From: Acinetobacter sp. ANC 4169
Lineage (GTDB): Bacteria; Pseudomonadota; Gammaproteobacteria; Pseudomonadales; Moraxellaceae
NCBI RefSeq assembly: GCF_002135355.1
Contig: NZ_NEGE01000018.1
Span: forward strand, 1-64,000
Direction: 5' to 3'
Length of the DNA stretch: 64,000 nt
The notes beneath the pieces were generated by a model, which had not been told where the DNA came from, did no database searches, and was given only the letters and a program-made list of their open reading frames with translations. Each line of letters begins with the position of its first letter. The first letter of the stretch is position 1. This document shows positions 43,903 to 52,027 of the stretch, piece after piece. A program made the position numbers and the translations under genes.

Positions 43903-45363
43903 CTACTTAATAAATTTACGACTCACCAGAAACTGTTCTGTCGCTTCCAGCAGATTCTGCGCATACACTTCCTGTTTGGCTGTTAGCCAGCCCAACACAA
44001 ACCAGTCACTGGCTTCCAGTTCAGTTTGCTGGATATACTCGGCAGAAGAGGCCAGAATCTGATATTCACTGGCTGCAAGTTGAGCGTCATTCAAGGCTTT
44101 GCTGTATTTCTGCAAATTCTTGACATCATAAATCGAGGTTAAAATAGGGAAGCTAAATTTCAGTTCATGAATTTTAGTGGCTAAGGTATCCAGACTTGCA
44201 AAGTCAGTAATATCGGCACCGTTTAGGCTGTCTTGCAACTGTTTATATTGATTTTGCAGAGTGGTTTGCGCAAAACCTTTTAGGTCTTGTGCTTGTGTCT
44301 TATCTTCCTGGTCCAAACTGAACATCAATAATTCCAGATAGTGATGCACATTTTGGGTTGAACGCACCAGATTGGCCAACTTTTCTTTGGCATACAAAAT
44401 ATCTTTGGCTAAATTTGATGCAGTATTAGGGTTCTGTAAAAATGCACCTAAAGTGGTTTGCATGTGCTGCAAATGCTGCAAATGATCGAACTGCTGCTTA
44501 AACGCACCCAGTTGCATGGCCCATTTGTCTGAAACAGCCTCATTCCAGTCTTTAAATAGCGCTAGTGTCAAATTCAAATGATCCAGGGCAATTTGCGCTT
44601 GCTGAACATGTTCCTTTTCCGCAACGCCTGCTGAAATGGCTGCAATATTCGGCAGCAAATGCTGGAGTTGCTGTGCGATCAGCAGACGCAAGTTTTTATT
44701 GGCCGGATCTTTTTTGCTTAAATTAAATTCTTTGGCAGATTTTGCCGGACTGACTTGTTGCTGGGTGGCTAAAAGATTGCCGATTTCAGCTTTGCTACGC
44801 ACATCCAGCCATAAATGATATTTTTTTACCCATTCAAAGCTAAAGGCTAACAGCGATTGAATAGAGCCGGCTTTAAGTTCAAATTCAACTTCATGCACGT
44901 CACTTTGCGCCGTTTCGGTACGCACTGCACCGACATCCAGGCTGACTTCAATATCGGTTTCTTCAAACTGGATCACCCGAAAGGTGCGCTGTATATCGGT
45001 TTCAAATTGCAGTTTGAGCTGATCCTGTGCATCTCCCAAAGCATTTTTCAAGATTTGCTGTGCTTCGGCATCCTGGTTATAAATCGATAAATCCAGTTGC
45101 GGGGCGTGTTCAAGTTCCCCTAGGTCATGATTATGCTCAAAACGGTGTAAGTGGCTTTTCCCGGCAGCTTTTAAGGTTTGAATCCAGCGTGTGCCTTCCA
45201 GGCGTTGTCTTAAGGCAACGCCGTGCTGAGAAAGTAGGCGATCTTCAGTATCATAATATTTGGCTTTCAGTTGAATAATTTCAGATTTTTTAGGATCTAA
45301 TGCCTTAGCCAGGGCATTACGTCTTGCTTCAGGAATTTGAAATTTTAATTCCACTTCAACCAT
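43903..45363 (-). CDS. CYTH-CHAD paralog with degenerate CHAD domain
   Basis: A 486-residue protein of the same layout as its downstream neighbour. The CYTH signature EVELKFQIP and acidic strands are intact (EVSLDVGAVRTE, EVEFELKAGS), so triphosphatase chemistry may persist. The CHAD part aligns by position but has lost its basic residues: HVQQAQIALDHLNLTLALF replaces the His/Arg helix, and the second RHRTRKRVKRLRYS-type helix is replaced by SLDTLATKIHELKFSF. Polyphosphate binding is therefore unlikely. It is a probable tandem duplication followed by divergence. Confidence 0.88.
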   Translation of the reverse strand: MVEVELKFQIPEARRNALAKALDPKKSEIIQLKAKYYDTEDRLLSQHGVALRQRLEGTRWIQTLKAAGKSHLHRFEHNHDLGELEHAPQLDLSIYNQDAEAQQILKNALGDAQDQLKLQFETDIQRTFRVIQFEETDIEVSLDVGAVRTETAQSDVHEVEFELKAGSIQSLLAFSFEWVKKYHLWLDVRSKAEIGNLLATQQQVSPAKSAKEFNLSKKDPANKNLRLLIAQQLQHLLPNIAAISAGVAEKEHVQQAQIALDHLNLTLALFKDWNEAVSDKWAMQLGAFKQQFDHLQHLQHMQTTLGAFLQNPNTASNLAKDILYAKEKLANLVRSTQNVHHYLELLMFSLDQEDKTQAQDLKGFAQTTLQNQYKQLQDSLNGADITDFASLDTLATKIHELKFSFPILTSIYDVKNLQKYSKALNDAQLAASEYQILASSAEYIQQTELEASDWFVLGWLTAKQEVYAQNLLEATEQFLVSRKFIK

Positions 45364-45647
45364 GATCTTTCATCCTAATTTTTTGATGTGATGCCAACAA
45401 TGAAACACGACATCCGATAGCTTACAAATGCGTTATAAAATCTATTTTTTCTAGCGCCAGAATTGTATTGTTCATTCTAGGCTTCTGTTCTAGGCTTTTG
45501 ATTGTAGCGAAAATGAAGTTTGATGTAAGACTTGACGAATGGATTTGTGAATAATTGATTTGGAAATGATCAAAAAATGATGCTGGCGGGCACTTTAATT
45601 TGAGCGAAATATACGCTAACGTAAATGAAAACAGCGGGACGACGACT

Positions 45648-46025
45648 ATGAATACAACGATTCAGCTCCAATTTGAACATCAACCGGAATTTCAGCTACC
45701 GATTCAAAACTATCATGAATTTTATCGGTTTTATCTCACTGAGCATCGTAATATCATGAGTCGCCGTTTGCACATATTGGGCAGTAGTGTCGGATTGTGT
45801 TTATTGAGCCGTGCTATTCTAAAAAGAAAGCCCAAATATGTGGTTTATGGTTTATTGAGTGGTTATGCCAGCGCATGGATTGGACATTTTGTGTTTGAAA
45901 AAAACAAGCCGGCAAGTTTTAAACAGCCGTTGTATAGTTTTATTTCAGATTGGCGCATGTTTTCCGATGTAATGCGCGGCAATTTAAGTTTAAAAGATCG
46001 CTCTCTGGATAAAATTCCAAGTTAG
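45648..46025 (+). CDS. Mpo1-like/DUF962 membrane protein
   Basis: About 125 residues from the ATG at 45648. A TTG start at 45600 would add 16 residues. The DUF962 motif is YHEFYRFYLTEHRNIMSRRLHILG, followed by two membrane-compatible helices and GHFVFEKNKPASFKQPLYSF. Yeast Mpo1 is an iron-dependent alpha-hydroxy fatty-acid dioxygenase. The bacterial members have not been characterised to my knowledge. The histidines in EHRN, RRLHILG and GHFVFEKN are the presumed iron ligands. Confidence 0.82.
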   Translation: MNTTIQLQFEHQPEFQLPIQNYHEFYRFYLTEHRNIMSRRLHILGSSVGLCLLSRAILKRKPKYVVYGLLSGYASAWIGHFVFEKNKPASFKQPLYSFISDWRMFSDVMRGNLSLKDRSLDKIPS

Positions 46026-46207
46026 GTAAATCAGCTGACTAGTTTTTAGTCAGTATATTTCGTCGCAAAAATTTACCCAAAGATAAAATAGCTGAAAATA
46101 TATCGCAGATGGACTTGCAATATTAGAATGAATATTCTATTAATAGAGCAGACACTTAAGAAGTTGATTTTTTTCACTTCAAAACTGTCCCAATCTTAAA
46201 GTTTTCC

Positions 46208-46240
46208 AAGCCTAGAGCGACCTTTCTCTAGGCTTTTTTT
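46208..46240 (+). terminator. Strong hairpin with T-run, possible small-RNA end
   Basis: The stem AAGCCTAGAG-CGACCTTT-CTCTAGGCTT is followed by seven T. It is about 190 bp after the DUF962 stop, too far for a simple operon terminator, so it may end an untranslated transcript. Confidence 0.75.
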
Positions 46241-46388
46241 ATGCAAAGAATTCTGTATAAAAGCGGAATGTTTTAAGTAGAGTAAAAATACATTTTTTCT
46301 AAAAATAGAAAATGATTCGGGCATGAATCATCCTTCAGGATTAAAAAATAGTACGCAATTTTGGCTGAGTACCAGGATAAAATAAGGC

Positions 46389-46448
46389 GACTCCCTAATC
46401 CTTCATTCGCTTCCCCAAGCGCGTTTTATAATGAAGGATCAGGAAGTC
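46389..46448. repeat. Long inverted repeat with inner hairpin
   Basis: The outer arms are 19 bp each with two mismatches (GACTCCCTAATCCTTCATT and AATGAAGGATCAGGAAGTC). The inner stem CGCTT-CCCC-AAGCG at 46408-46421 gives a branched or bulged RNA-like fold. Confidence 0.75.
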
Positions 46449-46697
46449 TGTTCTTGGCTCGCATTTTTTATAATTATTATTTATTGTTATTCTTTGACTT
46501 ATTAAACTGTTTAATGTCCAGATGATCTATCCCTGAAAATGGGTATTTTTCACCAAATTTAAAATAAAGTTGCTGTAGTTCATGTTTCTAATTTTTTGCA
46601 CATTTTTCTGCTGTAATGTTAAGGAATTAAGTCAGTCCCGCTGAATCTTGTCCCTGATATGCCTATAATAGGGCAGTTTTAGTTTTGGCAGTTTGTT

Positions 46698-47318
46698 ATG
46701 CGCGGTTTATATCTGATTACCAATGATGATCCTTTAGAGCTTTTATTAGCCAAGCTTGAAGGCGCAATGGCCAATGGTGGCATTGCAGTCTTGCAATACC
46801 GTCGTAAAAAAGTCGCCAAAGAAGATCAAATTTATGAAATTGAGTACATGAAAGCCATGTGTGCTGAATACGGTGTGCCTTTCGTAATTAATGATGATCT
46901 GGAAATGGCGGTCAAATACGGCGTAGGTGTGCATTTAGGTCAGGATGATGGTTCTATTGTCGATGCTGTTGCACGTTTGCCTCAGGGCGTACTGATCGGT
47001 CGCAGCTGTAACAATTCACTTGAGTTGGCTGAACAGGCAATTGCTGAGGGTGCAAATTATGTGGCATTTGGGGCGATCTATGCGACCGAGTCTAAACCTG
47101 AAGCTGGAAACATTGGCTTAGAAACCTTAAAACTGGCCAAAGAAAAACTGAACGTACCACTCTGTGCGATTGGTGGTTTAACTGTTGAGAATTCCAACGA
47201 AGTCATTGAATCAGGTGCAGATTATTGCGCGGTGATTAGTGATATATTGGGACTTCCTATGCATGCCATTCCTGAGCGTTTAGATGAATGGTCTGCGCTT
47301 TTTCAAGCTACAGCATAA
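46698..47318 (+). CDS. thiE: Thiamine phosphate synthase
   Basis: A 206-residue TIM-barrel enzyme joining hydroxymethylpyrimidine diphosphate to thiazole phosphate. Typical features are the N-terminal RGLYLITND, the pyrophosphate-site arginine in VLQYRRKK, VPFVINDDLEMAVKYGVGVHLGQDD, IGRSCNN and the thiazole-phosphate loop AIGGLTVENSNE. The ThiS-ThiG enzymes encoded at the other end of the window supply the thiazole. It is upstream of hemL with a 38-bp gap, a pairing common in gammaproteobacteria. Confidence 0.95.
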   Translation: MRGLYLITNDDPLELLLAKLEGAMANGGIAVLQYRRKKVAKEDQIYEIEYMKAMCAEYGVPFVINDDLEMAVKYGVGVHLGQDDGSIVDAVARLPQGVLIGRSCNNSLELAEQAIAEGANYVAFGAIYATESKPEAGNIGLETLKLAKEKLNVPLCAIGGLTVENSNEVIESGADYCAVISDILGLPMHAIPERLDEWSALFQATA

Positions 47319-47356
47319 AATTTTTTGATTGATTTAATTTTTAGTCGAGTGCCTTC

Positions 47357-48658
47357 ATGAGCTTATCTCCAAAGCAAGAACAATTGTTCAAACAAGCCAA
47401 TAAACATATTCCGGGTGGAGTGAATTCACCTGTGCGTGCATTTAATGGGGTGGGCGGTACGCCTGTATTTATTGAAAAAGCCAAAGGTGCGTATTTATAC
47501 GATGTCGATGGAAAACGCTATGTGGACTATGTGGGCTCATGGGGACCAATGATTCTGGGTCATGCACATCCTGATATTATTAAAGCAGTTCAAGAAGCTG
47601 CGGTTGATGGCTTAAGCTTTGGTGCGCCAACCGTACATGAAACCACATTGGCAGACATTATCTGTGAGATTATGCCGTCTATTGAATTGGTACGTATGAC
47701 CAACTCAGGTACAGAAGCCACCATGACAGCAATTCGTCTGGCACGTGGTTATACCGGCCGTGACAAGATTGTAAAGTTTGAAGGCTGTTACCACGGTCAC
47801 TCAGACTCGCTACTTGTAAAAGCGGGTTCTGGTTTGTTAACCAAAGGTGAGGGTGAGGCGACTTCTGCGGGTGTTCCTGCTGACTTTGCCAAGCATACGC
47901 TCACGCTTCCATACAATGACATCGCGACTTTAAAAGAATGCTTTGCCAAGTTTGGTCATGAAATCGCTGGTGTGATTGTTGAACCTGTAGCGGGCAACAT
48001 GAACTTGGTAAAACCAATTGACGGTTTTCTGCAAGCAATCCGTGATGTATGTGATGAGCATGGCTCTGTATTTATCATTGATGAAGTGATGACAGGTTTC
48101 CGTGTTGGTCTTGGCGGTGCACAGGCACATTATGGTGTGACTCCAGATTTAACAACTTTAGGTAAAATCATCGGTGCGGGTTTGCCAGTCGGTGCTTTCG
48201 GCGGTAAACGTGAAGTGATGGAATGCATCGCGCCACTGGGTAAAGTTTATCAAGCAGGTACGCTGTCAGGTAACCCACTGGCTATGCGTGCAGGCATCGA
48301 GATGTTTAAGCATTTACGTGCTGAAGGTTTTTATGAAAAATTAACCGCACAACTCGAAAAATTGCTTGCCGGTTTACAAGCGGCTGCGGATGAAGCAGGC
48401 ATTCCATTTAAAACCCAGCAAGTGGGCGGTATGTTCGGTCTGTACTTCACTGATCAGGAAGACATTACCAGTTTTGATTCAATGTTGAAATGTAATGTGG
48501 ATGACTTCCGTAAATTCTTCCATGGTATGTTAAAACGTGGTGTGAACCTGGCACCTTCTGCTTTTGAAGCTGGATTCTTCTCGGCTGCACATTCTGATGA
48601 AGATATTGAATTTACCATTCAAGCTGCAAAAGAAACATTTGCTGAAATGAACGGGTAA
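47357..48658 (+). CDS. hemL: Glutamate-1-semialdehyde 2,1-aminomutase
   Basis: A 433-residue PLP enzyme making 5-aminolevulinate for heme by the C5 pathway. The signature [10 protein letters not shown] near the N-terminus and the PLP-lysine region [18 protein letters not shown] (Lys about 270) are exact. [12 protein letters not shown] supplies the PLP-contacting aspartate. Normal length. It is co-oriented with thiE, and the downstream GlcG/HbpS-type putative heme-binding gene gives a loose heme theme. Confidence 0.98.
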   Translation: MSLSPKQEQLFKQANKHIPGGVNSPVRAFNGVGGTPVFIEKAKGAYLYDVDGKRYVDYVGSWGPMILGHAHPDIIKAVQEAAVDGLSFGAPTVHETTLADIICEIMPSIELVRMTNSGTEATMTAIRLARGYTGRDKIVKFEGCYHGHSDSLLVKAGSGLLTKGEGEATSAGVPADFAKHTLTLPYNDIATLKECFAKFGHEIAGVIVEPVAGNMNLVKPIDGFLQAIRDVCDEHGSVFIIDEVMTGFRVGLGGAQAHYGVTPDLTTLGKIIGAGLPVGAFGGKREVMECIAPLGKVYQAGTLSGNPLAMRAGIEMFKHLRAEGFYEKLTAQLEKLLAGLQAAADEAGIPFKTQQVGGMFGLYFTDQEDITSFDSMLKCNVDDFRKFFHGMLKRGVNLAPSAFEAGFFSAAHSDEDIEFTIQAAKETFAEMNG

Positions 48659-48662
48659 ATTA

Positions 48663-48790
48663 GACCTCTCCTTAATCCTCACTTGTGCCTCATTTTAAAC
48701 TAATGCTTTAAATATTCGCTCAGGAGAGGGTTTTCAAAGTTGTAAATAAAGATCACACCTCTCCCTAACCCTCTCCTAAAAGGAGAGGAA
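48663..48790. repeat. CTCTCC-rich intergenic repeat
   Basis: The segments ACCTCTCCTTAATCCTCA, CTCAGGAGAGGG and ACCTCTCCCTAACCCTCTCC followed by AAAAGGAGAGG form short inverted repeats. The style is shared with 40447-40502. It is probably a REP-like extragenic palindrome and terminator. Confidence 0.55.
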
Positions 48791-48814
48791 AGCTTCAGTT
48801 AATTTGAGATCAAA

Positions 48815-49231
48815 ATGCAAACCAAACATTATTTAACCCTAAGTGATGCTGAATTTCTATTAAATGAAGCTCATCAATACGCGATTCAGAACAACTTTAA
48901 TGTCAGTATCGCCGTAGTTGATGAGACAGGCACTTTGCTTGCCATGAAGCGTATGGATGGTGCTTCGCCGATGACTGCAAATTTATGTTTAGAAAAAGCC
49001 AAATGTTCTGCGATTAGCCGCCGTCCATCTAAGCTGTTTGAAGATTTGATCAAAGGTGGTCAAATGGGTTTTCTGACTATGGAATCATTTTCAGGGATGC
49101 TGGAAGGTGGTGAGCCGATTATGTATGAAGGGCAGTTGGTCGGTGCGATGGGCGTATCAGGTGTAAAATCGTTTCAGGATGCGGAGATTGCGCAGGTGGC
49201 GATTGAGAAGTTTTTGACACTACAAAATTAG
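48815..49231 (+). CDS. GlcG/HbpS-family protein (putative heme-degrading or heme-binding)
   Basis: A 138-residue cytoplasmic protein of the HbpS/GlcG/DUF336 fold. It has the motifs SIAVVDETGTLLAMKRMDGA, KAKCSAISRRPSK and a central GGEPIMYEGQLVGAMGVSG typical of this family. Streptomyces HbpS binds heme, while GlcG of E. coli lies in glycolate operons. Heme degradation is often assigned but not proven. It lies downstream of hemL behind a CTCTCC repeat, so it may have its own promoter. Confidence 0.85.
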   Translation: MQTKHYLTLSDAEFLLNEAHQYAIQNNFNVSIAVVDETGTLLAMKRMDGASPMTANLCLEKAKCSAISRRPSKLFEDLIKGGQMGFLTMESFSGMLEGGEPIMYEGQLVGAMGVSGVKSFQDAEIAQVAIEKFLTLQN

Positions 49232-49299
49232 GTACCTAGTGTTTTTGAATTCCAAGATAATTCTAAGTAAAAATAATAGTGGAATATGAATAATCTTAA

Positions 49300-49329
49300 A
49301 AAAGCCCAAGTAGATTTGCTTGGGCTTTT
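49300..49329. terminator. Terminator after HbpS-like gene
   Basis: The stem AAAAGCCCAAG-TAGATTTG-CTTGGGCTTTT carries T-rich tails. Confidence 0.85.
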
Positions 49330-49503
49330 AATTAAATTGTAATGGTTTGATTTAACTGAAATAAAATATTATTTCATATGACGTGTACTAAGGTGATTTT
49401 AGAAAATTTAAAATAGACTGTCTATTTCAACTTAAATCTAAGTTACTTTTGTGAGATATATACGCTAAAATTTATATTTAAATTAGTAATATAGGGGGAA
49501 ATA

Positions 49504-50256
49504 ATGTCTTTAGGAGATTGGGGGGATATTGCAACTATTCTTACATCATTGGGAATTATTGGTATTGCAATTCAAGCTTATTATGCCCGTAGTAGTGCGG
49601 TATCTGTGCAAGAAGATGTCATTAATTCTCAGAAAGCATTAGCTATTGCCCAAAAAGACTTAGTTAATTCTCAACAAGCGTTAGCTATTGCCCAAAAAGA
49701 TATTATTAATTCTCAGCAAGCATTAGCTATTGCACAAAAAGGGTTAGATGCAGATCATGAGCGTAGTAGAAGGGAGAAAACTGTAGATATTCTTTTTGAA
49801 TGGGATCAACGCTTAAAAAAGGAAGGGGCTTTAGCTCGAAGAATTGTTGAAACTTTTTCTGCCGAGCAGTGTAGAGAATTGCATGCCCAATCACCTATTT
49901 TAGTTAATGCAAAATTAGAACCACTATTAAAACAGCTTTTTAATGAAGGATTTAAGGTAGAAAATAATATTATTAGCCTAAATGAGGGGCATTCCTCAGA
50001 ATTAAGATGGTATGTAATTACTTATTTAAATGCCCTAGAGTCAGTACTTGTAGCATGGCAATATTCAATAGTTGATCGAGAAATCATTGAACATCAATTT
50101 TCTTATTTATTTAAACCGTGTGATGGACATGAAGGCTTAAAGCATTTTAGGGTTGCAGCTGGAGGAGAGGAGAGCTATCCAGCAATTGAAATTTTTGCTA
50201 GCCATATTCTAGAAAAAAGACGTGCAAAATTAGTGCAAAAAGCTAACGTTGCTTAA
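49504..50256 (+). CDS. Membrane-anchored protein with tandem 14-residue repeats (DUF4760-like)
   Basis: A 250-residue protein with one N-terminal membrane helix (IATILTSLGIIGIAIQAYY, about 10-28). It is followed by three coiled-coil repeats of D(V/L/I)(I/V)NSQ(K/Q)ALAIAQK at about 38-79, and then a soluble helical domain (DILFEWDQRLKKEG through WQYSIVDREIIEHQFSYLF) of DUF4760 type. The three 42-bp DNA repeats differ at a few bases and could change copy number. A GGGGGAAATA sequence precedes the ATG. It is AT-rich and stands alone, so it may be a recent acquisition. Function unknown. Confidence 0.72.
   Translation: MSLGDWGDIATILTSLGIIGIAIQAYYARSSAVSVQEDVINSQKALAIAQKDLVNSQQALAIAQKDIINSQQALAIAQKGLDADHERSRREKTVDILFEWDQRLKKEGALARRIVETFSAEQCRELHAQSPILVNAKLEPLLKQLFNEGFKVENNIISLNEGHSSELRWYVITYLNALESVLVAWQYSIVDREIIEHQFSYLFKPCDGHEGLKHFRVAAGGEESYPAIEIFASHILEKRRAKLVQKANVA
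49615..49740 (+). repeat. Tandem repeat, 3 x 42 bp, inside coding frame
   Basis: Each unit encodes 14 residues containing ALAIAQK. Units differ by a few silent or conservative changes, for example GATGTCATT versus GACTTAGTT versus GATATTATT at their starts. Confidence 0.9.
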
Positions 50257-50349
50257 GTATTTAATATAAGGGCTATATGTAAAATTCAATCCCTTACATA
50301 TCAAAAAATGTAAGTTAATTAGAACTTATAATTTCATCTTTTCTTAGCT

Positions 50350-50375
50350 AGCATATTGCAACCTTGCAATATGCT
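50350..50375. promoter_or_regulatory. Perfect 11-bp palindrome upstream of carrier-protein gene
   Basis: The arms AGCATATTGCA and TGCAATATGCT are separated by ACCT. It sits 17 bp before the preferred ATG and could be an operator or leader hairpin. Confidence 0.6.
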
Positions 50376-50391
50376 AAGTAGAAAACATCCC

Positions 50392-51090
50392 ATGTTCTAT
50401 CCTATGCCCAAAAAAATCCAACTAGCACCATCTCAAGCCAAATGGCAATTGGCATCAGCACAATCTGTTCTAGTTCTTGTAGGCTTACAAAATCTACGCA
50501 TGATGCAGGGGATTCAAGACAGTGTGCTTATGCAAAACCTGATTCAAATCAGCAACAAAGCCAAAGCACTCGATATTCCCATTGTTGACCTGTACGGTGA
50601 TGATCTGATTCAAGGTATGCAGCAACTCGGTGAATATGCCTCAACCCATCCACAACTGATATTTGCCGGACAGGTCACGCCGATGCTCAAGCAAATATTG
50701 CCGCATTTGCAAAGTGTCACCGAGCAAATCTGTGTTGTGGATGATGCTATTTTATTGTCAAATCAGGAACAGCATATTCAGTGGATCGATAACATTTCGG
50801 CACAAGGTGTGCATCACATGAATAGCTATAGTTTGACTCGGCTATGGGATTTAAGTGCACCATCCGATTATGTGCTTTCAACCAAGGGCATCATGCTGGC
50901 TGTGGCGGAACAATTAAACATGGATGCACTTGAAATTGATCCTTATGTTGATTTGAAACAATACGGTTTGGATTCTGTGGCTATTGTCACTCTGGTTGGC
51001 ATTTGGCGCGCGCATGGGGCAAATATCACTTATGAAGATGTCCTAAAACACAATTCACTGCATGAACTCGCCAGCTTTATATTGCAATAG
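50392..51090 (+). CDS. Orphan isochorismatase-like/aryl-carrier two-domain protein
   Basis: About 232 residues from the preferred ATG at 50392. In-frame starts at 50371 and 50404 are possible, and an upstream TTG lies in a palindrome and is not credible. The N-terminal about 150 residues have an isochorismatase-like fold, but the catalytic HDMQN-type strand reads VLVGLQN, without the aspartate. The C-terminal about 75 residues form a phosphopantetheine carrier domain with the serine in QYGLDSVAIVTL, close to the EntB/BasF/VibB aryl carrier. No siderophore NRPS genes are adjacent. It is probably a carrier for an aryl or amino acid, loaded by a distant enzyme. Confidence 0.75.
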   Translation: MFYPMPKKIQLAPSQAKWQLASAQSVLVLVGLQNLRMMQGIQDSVLMQNLIQISNKAKALDIPIVDLYGDDLIQGMQQLGEYASTHPQLIFAGQVTPMLKQILPHLQSVTEQICVVDDAILLSNQEQHIQWIDNISAQGVHHMNSYSLTRLWDLSAPSDYVLSTKGIMLAVAEQLNMDALEIDPYVDLKQYGLDSVAIVTLVGIWRAHGANITYEDVLKHNSLHELASFILQ

Positions 51091-51231
51091 GCAGGTTCAT
51101 AAAGCGCTATTGAAATTATTTTTGTTTAAAATCGAAAAAACCGTCGCCAATTCAGGCATTGTGCATTGTAATTCTGTGCCAAGCTTTCTATCATTGCCGG
51201 CTTGTTTTCGCGATCAGCCTGGGATTGAACA

Positions 51232-51876
51232 TTGAGTAATTTTCTAACCGAACATCTGATACATCGTGATGAAGATTTTATGGTGATCCATAAACCTGCA
51301 GGCGTGCTCACTGTTCCCGGTAAAACCGAAGATTTACAAGATTGCGTGATCAACCGATTATTAGAAATAGAACCCAAAACATTACTGATTCATCGTCTGG
51401 ATCGGGATACCTCCGGTATTCTGGTGTTTGGCTTGAGCAAATGGGGGCAAAAAACCATTTCCCGCCAGTTCCAGGAACGCCAAACCGAAAAAACCTATCA
51501 GGCCGTTGTAGCAGGTCATCTTGAAGGAGAAGGCACGGTTGATGTACCTGTGGTCTATGATCCTGAACATCCGCCTTTACATATTGCCGACCTCAATCAC
51601 AACAAGCCTGCATTAACCCATTGGCAGGCGATTGAACATTTTCAAATTCAGGGACAGGCGGTGACGCGTGTCAAACTCACGCCAATTACCGGGCGTTCAC
51701 ATCAGCTGCGTGTGCATATGCAGTATCTGGGGCATCCGATTGTCGGTGATACCTTATATGCCACAGCCGAGCAGCAACAGTTAATGCCGCGTCTGTGTTT
51801 GCATGCCGAAAACTTAAGTTTTTATCATCCGCAAACAGAGCAGTTGGTAGAGTTTTATTATCCTGTGCCTTTTTAA
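51232..51876 (+). CDS. rluA: RluA-family 23S rRNA/tRNA pseudouridine synthase
   Basis: A 214-residue enzyme from a TTG start. The N-terminus RDEDFMVIHKPAGVLTVPG and the catalytic motif HRLDRDTSG (54-62, Asp57) are typical, with ITGRSHQLRVHM and GHPIVGDTLY in the second half. The short form without an S4 domain and the VPG motif match E. coli RluA, which modifies U746 of 23S rRNA and U32 of tRNAs. It is followed by rapA after about 140 bp, an order also found in E. coli. Confidence 0.92.
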   Translation: MSNFLTEHLIHRDEDFMVIHKPAGVLTVPGKTEDLQDCVINRLLEIEPKTLLIHRLDRDTSGILVFGLSKWGQKTISRQFQERQTEKTYQAVVAGHLEGEGTVDVPVVYDPEHPPLHIADLNHNKPALTHWQAIEHFQIQGQAVTRVKLTPITGRSHQLRVHMQYLGHPIVGDTLYATAEQQQLMPRLCLHAENLSFYHPQTEQLVEFYYPVPF

Positions 51877-52027
51877 GGTGAAAACTTTTTAATCTCATCG
51901 ATTTTGCGCACTTTTTAGTGGGCTTTATGTCAAAATATATTGCTTAAAGACCTATTTTTTTGCTCAAATACTAAGCAGTTTTTGAGTTTGAAATTAGAGT
52001 CCTCATTTTTAGATAAAGGTGGAAAAA

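Larger units (their letters stand above)
46026..46697. other. Intergenic region with structured DNA upstream of thiE
   Basis: About 670 bp with no supported gene. It holds a terminator-type hairpin at 46208-46240, a long inverted repeat at 46389-46448, and otherwise AT-rich DNA. It could include a small RNA ending at the first hairpin. No TPP riboswitch consensus was recognised. Confidence 0.55.

Noticed and set aside
46389..46448. Retron msr/msd or CRISPR-type repeat
   Set aside because: There is no reverse transcriptase gene, no repeat-spacer periodicity and only one copy of the inverted repeat.
46500..46697. A TPP riboswitch ahead of thiE
   Set aside because: CTGAG occurs near 46362, but the rest of the conserved TPP aptamer (ACCTGATCTGGATAATGCC-like) was not found.
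48663..48790. A second transposon-like element
   Set aside because: The CTCTCC-rich DNA has short inverted repeats only, without matching ends or target duplications. It is better called REP-like.
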